Positions 52,342-63,884 of a DNA stretch of 64,000 bases are shown piece after piece. Numbering within the stretch: position 1 is the first letter of the stretch; the number at the start of each line of letters is the position of its first letter. Both the position numbers and the translations under genes were made by a program. Where the stretch lies: the NCBI GenBank assembly GCA_016290775.1, contig JAEEVF010000013.1:42248-106247 (forward strand). The letters run 5' to 3'. The notes beneath the pieces are model-generated. The model did not search any database. It was not told the origin of the DNA and saw only the letters and a list, made by a program, of their open reading frames with translations. This DNA is from Acetatifactor sp. GTDB lineage: Bacteria; Bacillota; Clostridia; Lachnospirales; Lachnospiraceae.

Positions 52342-54606
52342 ATGGACAATCAAAATAACAATAACGGAGGAAATGGCCCCCAGAAGCAACCCAACATAAC
52401 GCTTCTCATTCTGCTGATCCTGGGTTCGGTGCTTTTGGCGTTTGTGTTTTATTCAGCCTTTTTCGGGAATCGCGGACAGGATCGCGTGAAATATACGAAA
52501 TTCCTCGAGGACTTAAAGGAAGGAAAGGTCAAGAGCGTTAAGATCGCTGACACGCGTGTCATGACCGTGGAGCTCAAGGATGACGGGACGACCTCCACGA
52601 CGCCGCAGGTGCCATCGGGCTATGATCGTCTGCTCACCCAGGTCCGCGAGATGAACAACACTTACGAGACCATGCTCGCGGAGGACATGGACACGTTGAC
52701 GGCGCGTCTTGAGGAATATGGCGTCGAAGGCGAGTTCGTGGCCAGTTCGAGCAATAATTACATCTTAGAGCTCTTGCTCACGGTGGTATTGCCGGTCGCA
52801 TTGTTCTGGCTGCTGTTAGGATTCCTCTTTCGGAGGATGGGCGGAGGCGGCGGACCGCTTGGCATGGGAAAATCCACCGCAAAGGTTTACGTGCAAAAGG
52901 AGACTGGCGTTACGTTCAAGGACGTGGCAGGCGAGGACGAGGCAAAGGAAAGCCTTGTCGAAGTCGTGGACTTTTTGCACAATCCGCAGAAATATTCCAA
53001 GATCGGTGCAAGGTTGCCGAAGGGCGCACTGCTCGTAGGCCCTCCCGGAACCGGTAAGACGTTGCTTGCAAGAGCCGTGGCTGGTGAGGCACACGTGCCG
53101 TTCTTCTCCCTGACGGGTTCGGATTTCGTGGAGCTTTACGTCGGCATGGGCGCAAGCCGCGTGCGCGACCTTTTCAAGGAGGCGAACAAGAACGCCCCTT
53201 GTATCATCTTCATCGATGAGATCGATGCCATCGGACGCAGCCGTGATTCCAAGTATGGCGGCGGCAATGAGGAGCGCGAGCAGACTTTGAACCAGCTCCT
53301 TTCGGAGATGGATGGTTTTGACAGTTCCAAGGGTATTTTGATGATCGGCGCGACGAACCGCCCTGAGATCCTTGACAAGGCGCTGCTCCGTCCCGGTCGT
53401 TTTGACAGACGCATCATCGTGGACAAGCCTGACTTAAAGGGCCGTGTTGAGATCCTGAAGGTGCATGCGAAGGACGTAAAAATGGATGAGACCGTGGACC
53501 TGGATGCGATCGCACTCGCAACCAGCGGTGCCGTGGGTTCTGACCTTGCAAACATGATCAATGAGGCTGCCATCAACGCCGTCAAGGAAGGCAGGGAGTA
53601 CGTCAGCCAAAAGGATCTGTTCGGCGCCGTGGAAGTGGTGCTGGTCGGCAAGGAAAAGAAGGACCGCATCATGAGCCCCGAGGAGAGAAAGATCGTTTCC
53701 TACCACGAGGTTGGACATGCGCTGATCAGTGCGCTGCAGAAGAACTCCGAGCCCGTGCAGAAGATCACCATCGTGCCCCGCACCATGGGTGCCTTGGGTT
53801 ACGTAATGCACGTGCCTGAGGAGGAGAAGTACTTAAATACCGAAGCAGAGCTTCGTGACATGCTGGTCGGCCTGCTTGGCGGCCGCGCGGCGGAGGAGAT
53901 CGTCTTTGATTCCGTGACGACCGGTGCGGCGAATGACATTGAGCGCGCGACGGACATCGCAAGGAATATGATCACGCGCTATGGTATGAGCAAGAAATTT
54001 GGCCTGATGGGGCTGGCTACGATCGAGAGCCAGTATCTTGAGGGCAGAACGGCCCTGAATTGTAGCGACGCGACGGCAGCGGACGTGGATTCCGAAGTGG
54101 TGGCACTTTTGAAGGAAAGCTACGAAAAGGCACTTTCCATGCTTCGCGAAAACCGCGATCTGATGGACAAGATCGCAGCATATCTGATCGAAAAAGAGAC
54201 CATTACCGGCAAGGAGTTCATGGAGATCTTCCGCAGGGAAAAGGGATTGCCTGAGCCTGAGGAGAAGCCGGCGGAGAAGAAGGTGCCGGAGCCTGCAAAG
54301 GAAGCGCCCGCGCAGGCGAAGGCGGATGAGGTTGCTAAAGTGGCGCCCGCTAAGGCGCCGATCACTGTCGGCGAGAGCATTTTTGACAGGAAGTCCATCT
54401 TTGACGAGCCTGCAAAGGCAGATGGCGCAAGTGGCGCGAGTGCCGAGGACGGCAAGAACCTTGGTACGGGCGCGGCAGGCAACGTGAGCGCGCAGGAAGC
54501 GAAGGCGGAGCAGAAGCCCGCGCAGCAGGATGCAGGTGCACAAGGATCCGCACCCGCAGACGACAGACCCGTTGGACGGTTTTCTCAGAAAAGATTGGAT
54601 GATTGA
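52342..54606 (+). CDS. ftsH: ATP-dependent zinc metalloprotease FtsH
   Basis: [39 protein letters not shown]. Confidence 0.96.
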   Translation: MDNQNNNNGGNGPQKQPNITLLILLILGSVLLAFVFYSAFFGNRGQDRVKYTKFLEDLKEGKVKSVKIADTRVMTVELKDDGTTSTTPQVPSGYDRLLTQVREMNNTYETMLAEDMDTLTARLEEYGVEGEFVASSSNNYILELLLTVVLPVALFWLLLGFLFRRMGGGGGPLGMGKSTAKVYVQKETGVTFKDVAGEDEAKESLVEVVDFLHNPQKYSKIGARLPKGALLVGPPGTGKTLLARAVAGEAHVPFFSLTGSDFVELYVGMGASRVRDLFKEANKNAPCIIFIDEIDAIGRSRDSKYGGGNEEREQTLNQLLSEMDGFDSSKGILMIGATNRPEILDKALLRPGRFDRRIIVDKPDLKGRVEILKVHAKDVKMDETVDLDAIALATSGAVGSDLANMINEAAINAVKEGREYVSQKDLFGAVEVVLVGKEKKDRIMSPEERKIVSYHEVGHALISALQKNSEPVQKITIVPRTMGALGYVMHVPEEEKYLNTEAELRDMLVGLLGGRAAEEIVFDSVTTGAANDIERATDIARNMITRYGMSKKFGLMGLATIESQYLEGRTALNCSDATAADVDSEVVALLKESYEKALSMLRENRDLMDKIAAYLIEKETITGKEFMEIFRREKGLPEPEEKPAEKKVPEPAKEAPAQAKADEVAKVAPAKAPITVGESIFDRKSIFDEPAKADGASGASAEDGKNLGTGAAGNVSAQEAKAEQKPAQQDAGAQGSAPADDRPVGRFSQKRLDD

Positions 54607-54663
54607 TTTTTGATCTATAAGGCTTCCTTGGGGGGACTAAGGAGACTTAAAGGAGAGACTATC

Positions 54664-55695
54664 ATGGGAGACGAGAGTTTTGAAACGCCCCAACCTACAC
54701 TTGAAGAAAAGCAGGGGATCACGGGAACGACGCTGAAGATCATTGCTTTGGCAGCGATGTTCATTGATCACTTCGCGGCAATCTTTATCAGTGATTATCT
54801 GACGACGATGAGTATTCCTCCGGCTGGAAGTCTGCAGGAGCAGACACTGTGGCATGCGCAGAATGATCCAAAGCTTGCTGTCATAAGCACCATCATGGTG
54901 ATCATGCGACTGATCGGACGGTTTGGGTTCCCGCTGTTTGCATTCCTTATTGTGGAAGGTTTCCAGCACACCCATAGCGTGAAGAAATATGCCTTGAACC
55001 TCGCGATTTTCTCGGTGATCTCGGAGCTTCCGTTTAACCTGGGATTTACAAGCAAACTGTTTTACACAGGGTATCAAAGTGTGTACTTTACGCTGCTCTT
55101 TGGCCTGCTTTGCATCACGGGCATTCACTACTTTGGTGAGACCAGGAAAGAGGATGAAAAGCTGCGTCCGATGTTTTTTGTCGCGGCGTTTTTGGCGATC
55201 CCGCTGGCAGTCTATATGTTTATCACGAATTGTTTCATCGGGATGCTGATCTTTACGCTGGACTGGATGACGATGACGCTTATTTTGCTTGTGGCCGGCG
55301 TGGTCTCCCTGATCATTTTTTTGATCGTCGGGAAGGGATGGGACACTGCGAAAAGGAATACTTTTTCTTCCGTGGTTCTGCCGCTTACAGTGTTTTGCGC
55401 CTTGGGTGACCTGCTTAAAACGGACTACGGCGCAGGCGGAGTGCTCCTTATTGCAGTCATGTATCTTTTCAGGAAGAACAAGATAAAGGCATTTGCTCTT
55501 GGCTGTACCGTGCTGACCTTGATGACGCTCGCAGAGGGAATGGCGTTTTTTATGCTCATCCCGATTGGCGCTTACAACGGAAAGCGTGGCATGAAGCTCA
55601 ACAAGTATGTCTACTACGCATTCTATCCCGTGCACATCGGACTGATCTATTTGCTTGCCTTGCTGCTGGGATTTACGACGTTCGCGATCAGATAA
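54664..55695 (+). CDS. TraX-like membrane protein
   Basis: GTTLKIIALAAMFIDHFAAIF...RLIGRFGFPLFAFLIVEGFQHTHSVKKYALNLAIFSVISELPFNL. Confidence 0.85.
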   Translation: MGDESFETPQPTLEEKQGITGTTLKIIALAAMFIDHFAAIFISDYLTTMSIPPAGSLQEQTLWHAQNDPKLAVISTIMVIMRLIGRFGFPLFAFLIVEGFQHTHSVKKYALNLAIFSVISELPFNLGFTSKLFYTGYQSVYFTLLFGLLCITGIHYFGETRKEDEKLRPMFFVAAFLAIPLAVYMFITNCFIGMLIFTLDWMTMTLILLVAGVVSLIIFLIVGKGWDTAKRNTFSSVVLPLTVFCALGDLLKTDYGAGGVLLIAVMYLFRKNKIKAFALGCTVLTLMTLAEGMAFFMLIPIGAYNGKRGMKLNKYVYYAFYPVHIGLIYLLALLLGFTTFAIR

Positions 55696-55702
55696 AAAGA
55701 AT

Positions 55703-55743
55703 AAAAAGGCTTCACAGCGATCACGCATGCGAAGCCTTTTTTT
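55703..55743. terminator. Intrinsic terminator, usable from both directions
   Basis: AAAAAGGCTTC ... GAAGCCTTTTTTT between the TraX-like gene and tRNA-Ser. Confidence 0.85.
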
Positions 55744-55748
55744 GTGGA

Positions 55749-55836
55749 CGGAGTTGGAGGGATTCGAACCCTCGCGCCAGTTGCCCGGCCTACCGCATTT
55801 CGAGTGCGGACCCTTCAACCACTTGGGTACAACTCC
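55749..55836 (-). tRNA. tRNA-Ser (CGA)
   Basis: Minus strand GGAGTTGTACCCAAGTGGTTGAAGGGTCCGCACTCGAAATGCGG...GGTTCGAATCCCTCCAACTCCG; anticodon loop CTCGAAA; long variable arm. Confidence 0.93.
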
Positions 55837-56020
55837 ATAGCGTTTTCTATTCTAGCCGAAAAGAAATGATTTTGCAAGCCTTTATCGTGCAAATTTTGTA
55901 GTTTACGAGATGATATTATGCAGGATTGCAGATTGCACAAGGGAAAAAGGTCCGTTATAATGAGTATTATAAACCAAATGTTTGCGATAAACGCAGTTGG
56001 AGTTGAGAGGAGGAATACAT

Positions 56021-56950
56021 ATGAATGCAAAGGTTTGGACTAGACCTGAACTTAGGGAGCGCGGAAGGAATGCGTTCAAAAGAAATTACTGGTGGTGTGT
56101 GCTTGCGGCGCTGATCCTGATGCTGATCACGGGAGGTGGCAGCAGCAACGGGCGCAGTGATAAAAAGACCAACAAAGTGAACTATAAGCAGAATTATAGT
56201 TACAACATTGATTGGAGTGGCAACAATTCGAGTTCGTATGACTGGACTGGCAATTCCGGTTCGCTTGGTTCGCTGGGTTCGATCCAGAACACCTTTAGCA
56301 AGGAGAACATTACAAACCAGGTGGGAAGTTCGGTCGGAGGCGTTACTTATACGCTTGGTAAGGCGGCATATGGCATCGCCGGCGGCGTGATTAGCCTGTT
56401 CTTTATCGCGTTGATCCTTGCGATCATTGCTTTCGTGATCATATTGGGCATTCTTGTGTTCAACCCGTTGGAGATGGGTGGCAGGAAGTTTTTCTTGCAA
56501 AACGCACTGGCAAAGCAGGACGGTATTGGGAGCTTTTTGGATGCGTTTAAGAGCGGTTACTACGGGAACGTGGTTGTGACGATGCTTGTCAGGGACGTGA
56601 AGGTTTTCCTTTGGTCGCTTCTCCTTATCATCCCCGGCATCGTGAAGGCGTATGAATATCGCATGGTTCCTTATATTTTGGCTGAGCATCCTGAGCTGAG
56701 CTACAGCGAAGTGCTTCGGATCAGCAGCGAGATGATGGACGGACAGAAGTGGAATGCTTTCGTTTTGGACCTGAGCTTTATAGGCTGGTATATTCTTGGT
56801 GCATTCACCTGCGGGATCCTGAACATCTTCTGGGTAAATCCCTACGTTTATGCAACCGATGCAGAGCTTTATCTGGAGCTGAGCATGGATGATCGCAACT
56901 TAAACGCAGCGGGTAACGGCAGCGATTATGTTGCAAATAACATGGCATAA
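56021..56950 (+). CDS. DUF975-like membrane protein
   Basis: PELRERGRNAFKRNYWWCVLAALIL...YGNVVVTMLVRDVKVFLWSLLLIIPGIVKAYEYRMVPYILAEHPELSYSEVLRISSEMMDG. Confidence 0.87.
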   Translation: MNAKVWTRPELRERGRNAFKRNYWWCVLAALILMLITGGGSSNGRSDKKTNKVNYKQNYSYNIDWSGNNSSSYDWTGNSGSLGSLGSIQNTFSKENITNQVGSSVGGVTYTLGKAAYGIAGGVISLFFIALILAIIAFVIILGILVFNPLEMGGRKFFLQNALAKQDGIGSFLDAFKSGYYGNVVVTMLVRDVKVFLWSLLLIIPGIVKAYEYRMVPYILAEHPELSYSEVLRISSEMMDGQKWNAFVLDLSFIGWYILGAFTCGILNIFWVNPYVYATDAELYLELSMDDRNLNAAGNGSDYVANNMA

Positions 56951-56967
56951 AGGGAATTTTGAACACG

Positions 56968-57000
56968 AGTGGCACTGGCAAGTCCGGTGCCACTTTTTTT
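56968..57000 (+). terminator. Intrinsic terminator
   Basis: AGTGGCAC...GTGCCACT followed by TTTTTT. Confidence 0.85.
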
Positions 57001-57126
57001 CAGTTTCAAGTTGTTTCCTGAGCCAAAATAGGTTATACTGTTATGTGGGACTTTGCGCAAAAATGGCAGGCCTCGAAATACGCAGGTTGCACCGAAAATG
57101 TTTTTCGGGTGCGGAATGGAGGAGAT

Positions 57127-58200
57127 ATGAAGAGAATCGGCATGTTGACCAGTGGCGGCGATTGCCAGGCTTTGAATGCGGCAATGCGCGGCGTGGTAAA
57201 GACTTTGGTGAATAGCAGGCAGAAGGTGGAGATCTTTGGCTTTATCGATGGTTACCGCGGACTCATCTACGGAAATTATCGGATGCTGACCGGGAAGGAT
57301 TTTTCCGGTATTCTGACCAAGGGCGGCACGATCCTTGGAAGCTCCAGAACGCCCTTTAAGACCATTCAGGATCCGGATGAGAACGGACTGGACAAGGTGG
57401 AGGCCATGATCAAGAATTACCAGAAGCTAAAGCTCGATTGTCTGGTGATCCTTGGCGGCAACGGAACGCATAAGACGGCGAATCTCCTTCGCGAGAAGGG
57501 CCTGAACGTGGTGACGCTTCCCAAGACGATCGACAATGACCTTTGGGGAACGGACATGACCTTCGGCTTCCAGAGTGCCGTGGACGTGGCGACCAGCGCC
57601 ATCGACTGCATTCACACGACGGCTGCTTCCCACGGGCGCGTGTTCATCGTGGAGGTGATGGGTCACAAGGTTGGTTTCCTGACCTTGAACGCAGGCATGG
57701 CAGGCGGTGCGGACATCATCCTGATCCCGGAGATCCCTTATGACATCAACAAGGTGATCAAGAAGATCGAGGAGCGCGAAAAGAACGGCAGTCGCTTCAC
57801 CATCATCGCGGTGGCTGAGGGTGCCATTTCGAAGGAAGACGCAAAGCTTTCCAAGAAGGATTACAAGAAAAAGCTGCTGAACAACCCTTATCCGTCCGTA
57901 TCCTATGAGATCGCCGCACAGATCGAGGAAAAGACGGGTCGTGAGATCCGCGTGACGGTGCCAGGTCATACGCAAAGAGGCGGCAGCCCTTGCCCTTATG
58001 ACCGCGTGTTTGCAAGCAGACTTGGCGCAGAGGCGGGCGAACTCATATTAAAGGGAGAATACGGTTTCATGGTTGGCTACAAGAATCGTGAGGTCGTAAA
58101 GGTGCCTTTGGAGGACGTGGCAGGAAAGCTTAAGATGGTCGATCCGAAGTCCACCATCGTGAAGGAAGCCAAGCTGATGGGCATTTCCTTCGGTGATTAA
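57127..58200 (+). CDS. 6-phosphofructokinase family
   Basis: IGMLTSGGDCQALNAAMRG, ILGGNGTHKTA, LPKTIDNDLWGTD, PGHTQRGGSP. Confidence 0.92.
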   Translation: MKRIGMLTSGGDCQALNAAMRGVVKTLVNSRQKVEIFGFIDGYRGLIYGNYRMLTGKDFSGILTKGGTILGSSRTPFKTIQDPDENGLDKVEAMIKNYQKLKLDCLVILGGNGTHKTANLLREKGLNVVTLPKTIDNDLWGTDMTFGFQSAVDVATSAIDCIHTTAASHGRVFIVEVMGHKVGFLTLNAGMAGGADIILIPEIPYDINKVIKKIEEREKNGSRFTIIAVAEGAISKEDAKLSKKDYKKKLLNNPYPSVSYEIAAQIEEKTGREIRVTVPGHTQRGGSPCPYDRVFASRLGAEAGELILKGEYGFMVGYKNREVVKVPLEDVAGKLKMVDPKSTIVKEAKLMGISFGD

Positions 58201-58262
58201 TGGAATGAAAGGCCGGCAGGTTTCGCCGGCATGAATTGGAACTAGTTTGTGAGGAAGTTGTT

Positions 58263-59843
58263 ATGTCGTATGTTGCGCTTTACCGAAAATTCCGCCCGGC
58301 TTCGTTTGCTGAGGTCAAGGGGCAGGATCATATTGTGACAACCCTGAAGAACCAGCTCAAGGCGGGGAGGATCGGTCATGCGTATCTCTTTACGGGGACG
58401 CGGGGCACCGGCAAGACTTCCGTGGCGAAGATCTTCGCAAAGACGGTGAACTGCGAGAACCCTACGGAGGACGGGCCTTGCGGGCAGTGTAAGAGCTGCA
58501 GGGCGATCGCGGCGGGCGCGAGCATGAACGTGATCGAGATCGACGCCGCTTCGAACAATGGCGTGGACAACATCCGCGAGATCGTGGATGAGGTGGCATA
58601 TTCTCCCACAGAGGGAAAATATAAGGTATATATCGTCGACGAGGTGCATATGCTTTCGATCGGCGCGTTCAATGCACTGCTTAAGACTTTGGAGGAGCCG
58701 CCTTCTTACGTGATCTTCATTTTGGCGACCACGGAGGTGCATAAGCTCCCCATCACGATCCTGTCGCGCTGCCAGCGTTATGATTTCAAGCGTATTTCCA
58801 TCGAGACGATCGCGGATCGCATGAAGGAATTGGTGGAAGCGGAGGGCGTGAAGGTCGAGGACAAGGCGCTGAGATACATTGCTAAGACGGCGGACGGGTC
58901 CATGCGTGACGCGCTCAGCCTTTTGGATCAGTGCATTGCCTTTCATTTGGGGAATGAGCTGACCTATGACAAGGCGCTGGACGTGCTTGGTGCGGTAGAT
59001 ACAAGTGTGTTCAGTAAACTTCTTCGGAACGTTTTGGCAAGGGACGTGCTCGCATGTATCTCCCTTTTGGAGGAGGTCGTGATGCAGGGCAGAGAGCTTA
59101 CGCAGTTTGTGACGGATTTTACCTGGTATCTGCGAAATCTCATGCTGGTGCAGGCTTCTGACAACCTGGAGGACGTCATCGACGTTTCCTCGGACAATCT
59201 GGCAAGGCTGAAGGAAGAGGCGCAGAGCGTAAGCTTTGATCAGGTGTGCCGCTACATTCACGTGTTCTCGAATCTGGCGGGGCAGATCAAATATAGCAAT
59301 CAGAAACGCATTCTTGTGGAGATCGCTTTGATCAAGCTTTGTAAGCCTGAGATGGAGCAGTCGAGTGAGGCCGTGCTGGATCGGATAAGACAGGTGGAAG
59401 AGCGCGTGGAGCAGGCTGAAGCCGGCGCGTTCACAAGGGTGGTCCCGATGGCGAGTGCCGAGGGGAGCGTGCCGGTGAGTCCGGCGGCGAAGCCAAAGCT
59501 CGACAAGGCGGTTCCGGAGGAGATCCAGGAGATCGTCAGGAGCTGGATGGGCATTGTGGGAAACGCATCTGGCTTGATGCGGGCGCATCTTAAGGATGCA
59601 AAGCTCAGTCTGGGGCAGGATAATCAGTTGATTGTAGCGCTGAAGGAAGGACCTGCAGGCCCATATGATTATTTCGATGGTCACCCTGAGAATCTGGATG
59701 CTCTCGTACATCTGATCGAGGATTTCTGCGGGAAGGAAGTTTCGGTGTTACTAAGGTCCTATCAGGACGAAGTTGATTTTGAGAACCATTTCGTGGATCT
59801 AAAAGAAGTGATCCAGATGGAGATAGAGGAAGAGGAGGAATAA
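58263..59843 (+). CDS. dnaX: DNA polymerase III subunit gamma/tau
   Basis: [30 protein letters not shown]...[20 protein letters not shown]; followed by ybaB and recR. Confidence 0.95.
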   Translation: MSYVALYRKFRPASFAEVKGQDHIVTTLKNQLKAGRIGHAYLFTGTRGTGKTSVAKIFAKTVNCENPTEDGPCGQCKSCRAIAAGASMNVIEIDAASNNGVDNIREIVDEVAYSPTEGKYKVYIVDEVHMLSIGAFNALLKTLEEPPSYVIFILATTEVHKLPITILSRCQRYDFKRISIETIADRMKELVEAEGVKVEDKALRYIAKTADGSMRDALSLLDQCIAFHLGNELTYDKALDVLGAVDTSVFSKLLRNVLARDVLACISLLEEVVMQGRELTQFVTDFTWYLRNLMLVQASDNLEDVIDVSSDNLARLKEEAQSVSFDQVCRYIHVFSNLAGQIKYSNQKRILVEIALIKLCKPEMEQSSEAVLDRIRQVEERVEQAEAGAFTRVVPMASAEGSVPVSPAAKPKLDKAVPEEIQEIVRSWMGIVGNASGLMRAHLKDAKLSLGQDNQLIVALKEGPAGPYDYFDGHPENLDALVHLIEDFCGKEVSVLLRSYQDEVDFENHFVDLKEVIQMEIEEEEE

Positions 59844-59848
59844 ACACA

Positions 59849-60205
59849 ATGGCAAAGCGCGGAGGATTTCCCGGAGGCGGGATGATGCCCGGAAACATGA
59901 ACAATCTGATGAAGCAGGCACAGCGCATGCAGCGTCAGATGGAGGAAGGGCAGAAGGAGCTCGAGACGAAGGAATTTACTGCTTCGACGGGCGGCGGCGC
60001 AGTGACGGCGACCGTAAACGGAAAGAAGGAGCTTCTTTCGATCAAGCTTTTGGAGGATATCGTGGATCCTGAAGACATTGAAACCCTGCAGGATTCGATC
60101 GTAGCCGCAGTCAATGAGGCGATCCGTCAGGCGGATGCGGCAAATGAGGAGCTGATGGGGAAGATGACCGGTGGCTTTGGAGGCCTGGGAGGACTGCCCT
60201 TCTAA
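59849..60205 (+). CDS. YbaB/EbfC nucleoid-associated protein
   Basis: [51 protein letters not shown]; dnaX-ybaB-recR synteny. Confidence 0.93.
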   Translation: MAKRGGFPGGGMMPGNMNNLMKQAQRMQRQMEEGQKELETKEFTASTGGGAVTATVNGKKELLSIKLLEDIVDPEDIETLQDSIVAAVNEAIRQADAANEELMGKMTGGFGGLGGLPF

Positions 60206-60801
60206 TGAATCTTTACAGTGGACACGTAAATAAACTGATCGAGGAGCTTGCTTCGCTCCCGGGCATTGGAAACAAATCGGCGCAGAATCTGGCGTTTCAT
60301 TTGATCAACATGCCGCAGGAGAAGGTCAACCGTCTTGCGAATGTGATGATGGAGACGCGCTCGAAGGTCTGCTATTGCAAGGAATGTTGCACTCTGACGG
60401 ACCAGGAGCTCTGTCCCGTATGTGCCAATGAGCGGCGGGACCACAAGATCATCATGGTGGTAGAGGATCCCCGTGACATGGCGGCCTATGAAAAGACCGG
60501 AAAGTACACGGGAGTATATCACGTGCTGCACGGCGCCATCTCCCCGATGCTTGGCATCGGACCGCAAGAGATCCGCTTAAAAGAGCTGATCGAGCGCTTA
60601 AAGGGCGACGTGGAAGAGGTGATCATCGCAACAAACTCCAATCTGGAGGGCGAATCCACGGCGATGTACGTCAGCAAGCTGATCAAGCCGACGGGCATCA
60701 AGGTGACGAGGATCGCGACGGGCGTGCCCGTGGGCGGCGATCTGGAATATATTGACGAAGTGACCCTGACAAGGGCCTTAGATGGAAGAGTAGAGCTATA
60801 A
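60205..60801 (+). CDS. recR: Recombination protein RecR
   Basis: LIEELASLPGIGNKSAQNLAFHLI, CKECCTLTDQELCPVC, Toprim region. Confidence 0.95.
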   Translation: MNLYSGHVNKLIEELASLPGIGNKSAQNLAFHLINMPQEKVNRLANVMMETRSKVCYCKECCTLTDQELCPVCANERRDHKIIMVVEDPRDMAAYEKTGKYTGVYHVLHGAISPMLGIGPQEIRLKELIERLKGDVEEVIIATNSNLEGESTAMYVSKLIKPTGIKVTRIATGVPVGGDLEYIDEVTLTRALDGRVEL

Positions 60802-60832
60802 TATATAATTATGAGGAAGGCGGGTAAGCATT

Positions 60833-61870
60833 ATGGCAGTTGAAATTCAGGATTTTGGCAAGGCAAAGGACGGAAGAGAGATCAAGCTTTACACGATCAA
60901 GAATAAGAAGGGCATGCAGGCGGCCGTGACGAATATCGGCGCGATTCTGGTAAAGCTTCTTGTTCCGGATGAGAAGGGAACCCTGGACGATCTGGTGCTC
61001 GGGTTTGACCATGGCGAGGATTATTATCAGAACGGTTGCTTTTTCGGCGCGGTGATCGGACCGAATGCAAACCGCATTGGCGGCGCAAGCTTTGAGATTG
61101 ACGGCGTGAAGTACCAGCTGGCCGTGAACGACGGACCGAACAATCTGCACAGCGATTTTGAAAAGGGCTATCATAAGGCAATCTGGGACGCAGAAGTGTT
61201 TGAGAACGGCGTATGCTTCTCTTTGGAAGATACGGACGGAAACATGGGCTTCCCCGGAAATAAGAAGATCCAGGTGACCTACACCTTGGATGAGAACAAT
61301 GGCTTAGAGCTTCATTATCATGCTTCTTCCGACAAGAAGACGGTGCTGAACCTGACCAATCATACTTATTTCAATCTGGACGGACATGATGCAGGAAGCA
61401 TTGAGGGACATGAGCTTTGGCTGAACTGCAGCAAGTATACGCCCGTTGTAAAGGGCGCGATCCCGACTGGCGAGCAGGCCCCCGTGGCAGGCACCTTTAT
61501 GGATTTCACGCAGCCCAAGGTGATCGGCAAAGAGATCAATGAGAAGTGGGAGCAGCTGCTTCTTACGGGCGGATATGATCACAACTGGATCATTGACGGC
61601 GCGGACGGAAAGCTTCGCGAGATCGCAACGGTGAAGGGGCCTAAGAGCGGCAGAGTCATGAAGGTTTACACGACGCTTCCCGGCGTTCAGTTTTATGCAG
61701 GTAATTTCATCGCACCTCAGACGGGTAAGGATGGCGTAAATTATGGTCGCCGCGGCGGACTGTGCCTTGAGACGCAGTATTATCCCGACACGGTGCATCA
61801 GCCTGATTTCCCTTCCTGCATCTTTGGCGGGGAGAAGGAATATGATTCCGTGACGGTATATCGCTTTTAA
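60833..61870 (+). CDS. galM: Aldose 1-epimerase
   Basis: GPNANRIGGASFEIDGVKYQLAVNDGPNNLH...NLTNHTYFNL...ETQYYPD. Confidence 0.93.
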   Translation: MAVEIQDFGKAKDGREIKLYTIKNKKGMQAAVTNIGAILVKLLVPDEKGTLDDLVLGFDHGEDYYQNGCFFGAVIGPNANRIGGASFEIDGVKYQLAVNDGPNNLHSDFEKGYHKAIWDAEVFENGVCFSLEDTDGNMGFPGNKKIQVTYTLDENNGLELHYHASSDKKTVLNLTNHTYFNLDGHDAGSIEGHELWLNCSKYTPVVKGAIPTGEQAPVAGTFMDFTQPKVIGKEINEKWEQLLLTGGYDHNWIIDGADGKLREIATVKGPKSGRVMKVYTTLPGVQFYAGNFIAPQTGKDGVNYGRRGGLCLETQYYPDTVHQPDFPSCIFGGEKEYDSVTVYRF

Positions 61871-61884
61871 GGACAGGACTTAGA

Positions 61885-63093
61885 ATGGCTAAGATAAGTT
61901 ATTTTGATGAAGAAAGCCGAAAAAACAGAATCGAAGCCAGGGAGAGGCAAAAGCAGTCGGATAAGGAATATGCAAGACACAGGCTGTTCCGGTTTCTTCG
62001 CATTGCGATCATTTTGCTGGTCTTGATCGGCGGCGCCATCTACTTCTATGTGCGCTATCAGGGCAAGATCTACGTGGGATATGACGTCGTAAACTCCGTG
62101 GGGCGGATCAAGGTGGACGGCGCGAAGGACGTAAAGCTTGGAAGCGCGATCCTGACCTACAGCCAGGACGGGGCGCACAGCGTGGACGTCAAGGGCGTGA
62201 CGACCTGGAACCAGAGCTTTGAGATCCAGGACATCATGCTTGCGACCTGCGGCGGCGTATCGGCGATCTGCGGCTATAACGGGCATGACATTTACGTGCA
62301 GAGCGCGGACAGTCAGCTTGGGCTGATCACGACGAATCTCCCCATCAAGAATCTGACGGTTGCGGATTCGGGGCGTGTCACGGCCGTGCTCGAGGACACG
62401 AAGGTCGTTTGGCTGAACACTTATGAGCCCAGCGGACAGACCATCTACGAGGGTCAGTTCCACATGAGCCAGAGCGGATATCCTTGCGCCATCAGTCTTT
62501 CGCCCAACGGGGATCTTCTGGCGGTCAGCTTTATCTTCGTGGAAGAAGGAAGTGTCGTGACGAACATTGCTTTCTATAATTATGGACCCGTCGGCGACAA
62601 CCAGAGCGACCAGCTGGTGAGTACCTTTACTTACCGCGACATGATCGTGCCGGAGATCCACTTCCTGAACAACAGCGCAGCGTTTGCAGTGGCGGACAAT
62701 CGTCTGATGTTTTATTCGGGCGCGCAGGTGCCGACCACGAAGAAGGAGCACATTCTCGATCGCGAGATCAAGGCGGTATATTATGATAAGGATTACGTCG
62801 GCCTGATCTTCAACTCTGACAGGGCGGATTCCAAGTACGTCCTTCGAGTGTATAATGCGTCCGGGGATCAGGTGGCGGAAAGATATTTCGACATGGATTA
62901 TCTTGGCGTATTCTTTGAGGAAAAGACCTATGCGATCTATAATGCAACGGATTGCGTGATCTATACCATGACGGGCGGCTGTAAATATGAAGGAAAGTTT
63001 GACAAGAACGTGACCCTGATGGTGCCGACGGACACGCCGTACAGATATCGCGTCGTGACGGATGATTCGATCGACACGATTCAATTAAAGTAG
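61885..63093 (+). CDS. DUF5711-like membrane-anchored protein
   Basis: One N-terminal TM (IAIILLVLIGGAIYFYV) and a repetitive beta-rich extracellular region. Confidence 0.68.
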   Translation: MAKISYFDEESRKNRIEARERQKQSDKEYARHRLFRFLRIAIILLVLIGGAIYFYVRYQGKIYVGYDVVNSVGRIKVDGAKDVKLGSAILTYSQDGAHSVDVKGVTTWNQSFEIQDIMLATCGGVSAICGYNGHDIYVQSADSQLGLITTNLPIKNLTVADSGRVTAVLEDTKVVWLNTYEPSGQTIYEGQFHMSQSGYPCAISLSPNGDLLAVSFIFVEEGSVVTNIAFYNYGPVGDNQSDQLVSTFTYRDMIVPEIHFLNNSAAFAVADNRLMFYSGAQVPTTKKEHILDREIKAVYYDKDYVGLIFNSDRADSKYVLRVYNASGDQVAERYFDMDYLGVFFEEKTYAIYNATDCVIYTMTGGCKYEGKFDKNVTLMVPTDTPYRYRVVTDDSIDTIQLK

Positions 63094-63107
63094 AAAGGGT
63101 GTGAAGG

Positions 63108-63620
63108 ATGGGTATCAATCTTTTGGTGATCGCAGTGCTGGCCCTTTTGGTGCTGAAGATCGTAAGCGGATATAAGCGAGGCATGGTCAAGGAATTGATC
63201 ATGTTCGTGAGCCTGATCATTACTTGTATTATGGTAGCGTTGATCTCAAACGGCATCAGCAGCTATAATTCCGGAAGGATCTTTAACGTCGTGCTGATGG
63301 TTCTGATGCTGATCGTGCTCAGCATCGTGCAGCTTGTGCTCAAGCCGATCTTTTTCTCTGCAAAGCTTGTGGTGAAGCTTCCGATCGTGAGCTGGCTTGA
63401 TCATGCGCTCGGGATCCTGGTGGGCGTGTTCGAGACGATCCTGCTTTTGTGGACGCTATATTTCTTCGTCATGATCATGGACATGGGCGGTATCAGCGAG
63501 CAGATCCTGGAATGGACGAGAGGAAATGTCGTGCTTCGATGGTTCTTTGAACATAACTATCTGGCATCGTTTTTGCAGGCAATCAGCCGCAAGGTGCAGT
63601 TCCTGCCAAATCTCCTTTAA
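63108..63620 (+). CDS. CvpA family membrane protein
   Basis: LLVIAVLALLVLKIVSGYKRGMVKELIMFVSLIITCIMVALIS, 4 TM. Confidence 0.82.
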   Translation: MGINLLVIAVLALLVLKIVSGYKRGMVKELIMFVSLIITCIMVALISNGISSYNSGRIFNVVLMVLMLIVLSIVQLVLKPIFFSAKLVVKLPIVSWLDHALGILVGVFETILLLWTLYFFVMIMDMGGISEQILEWTRGNVVLRWFFEHNYLASFLQAISRKVQFLPNLL

Positions 63621-63660
63621 AAAGTTCTTGAAAAGTCCTTTAAAAGTTTTTAAAAACACG

Positions 63661-63689
63661 TTGACAATGAATTTAACGCATGATATTAT
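63661..63689 (+). promoter_or_regulatory. rRNA operon promoter (TTGACA-17-TATTAT)
   Basis: TTGACA 63661-63666, TATTAT 63684-63689, upstream of 16S. Confidence 0.85.
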
Positions 63690-63884
63690 AGTAAAGCTGT
63701 CGCATGAAACACGGCGACAGCTTGTACTTTGATAAGTGAACAACAATGCAACCCTGAAAATTCCAGAGAAAGGGCTTTTAGGAGCCCGGACTTCTGAAGA
63801 TTTCAGAAAGCGAATACCTAAAACAAAACCAAACAAACGGTAAGCCAGATTAACAAATAGGTTGATCCGGCCCGGAAAAAACTT

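Noticed and set aside
58212-58231. GCCGGCAGGTTTCGCCGGC palindrome after pfk
   Set aside because: Short hairpin without T-tract; not enough to call a terminator or regulatory element.
58263-59843. Programmed frameshift in dnaX (tau/gamma)
   Set aside because: No AAAAAAG slippery heptamer followed by a stop in the -1 frame was seen.
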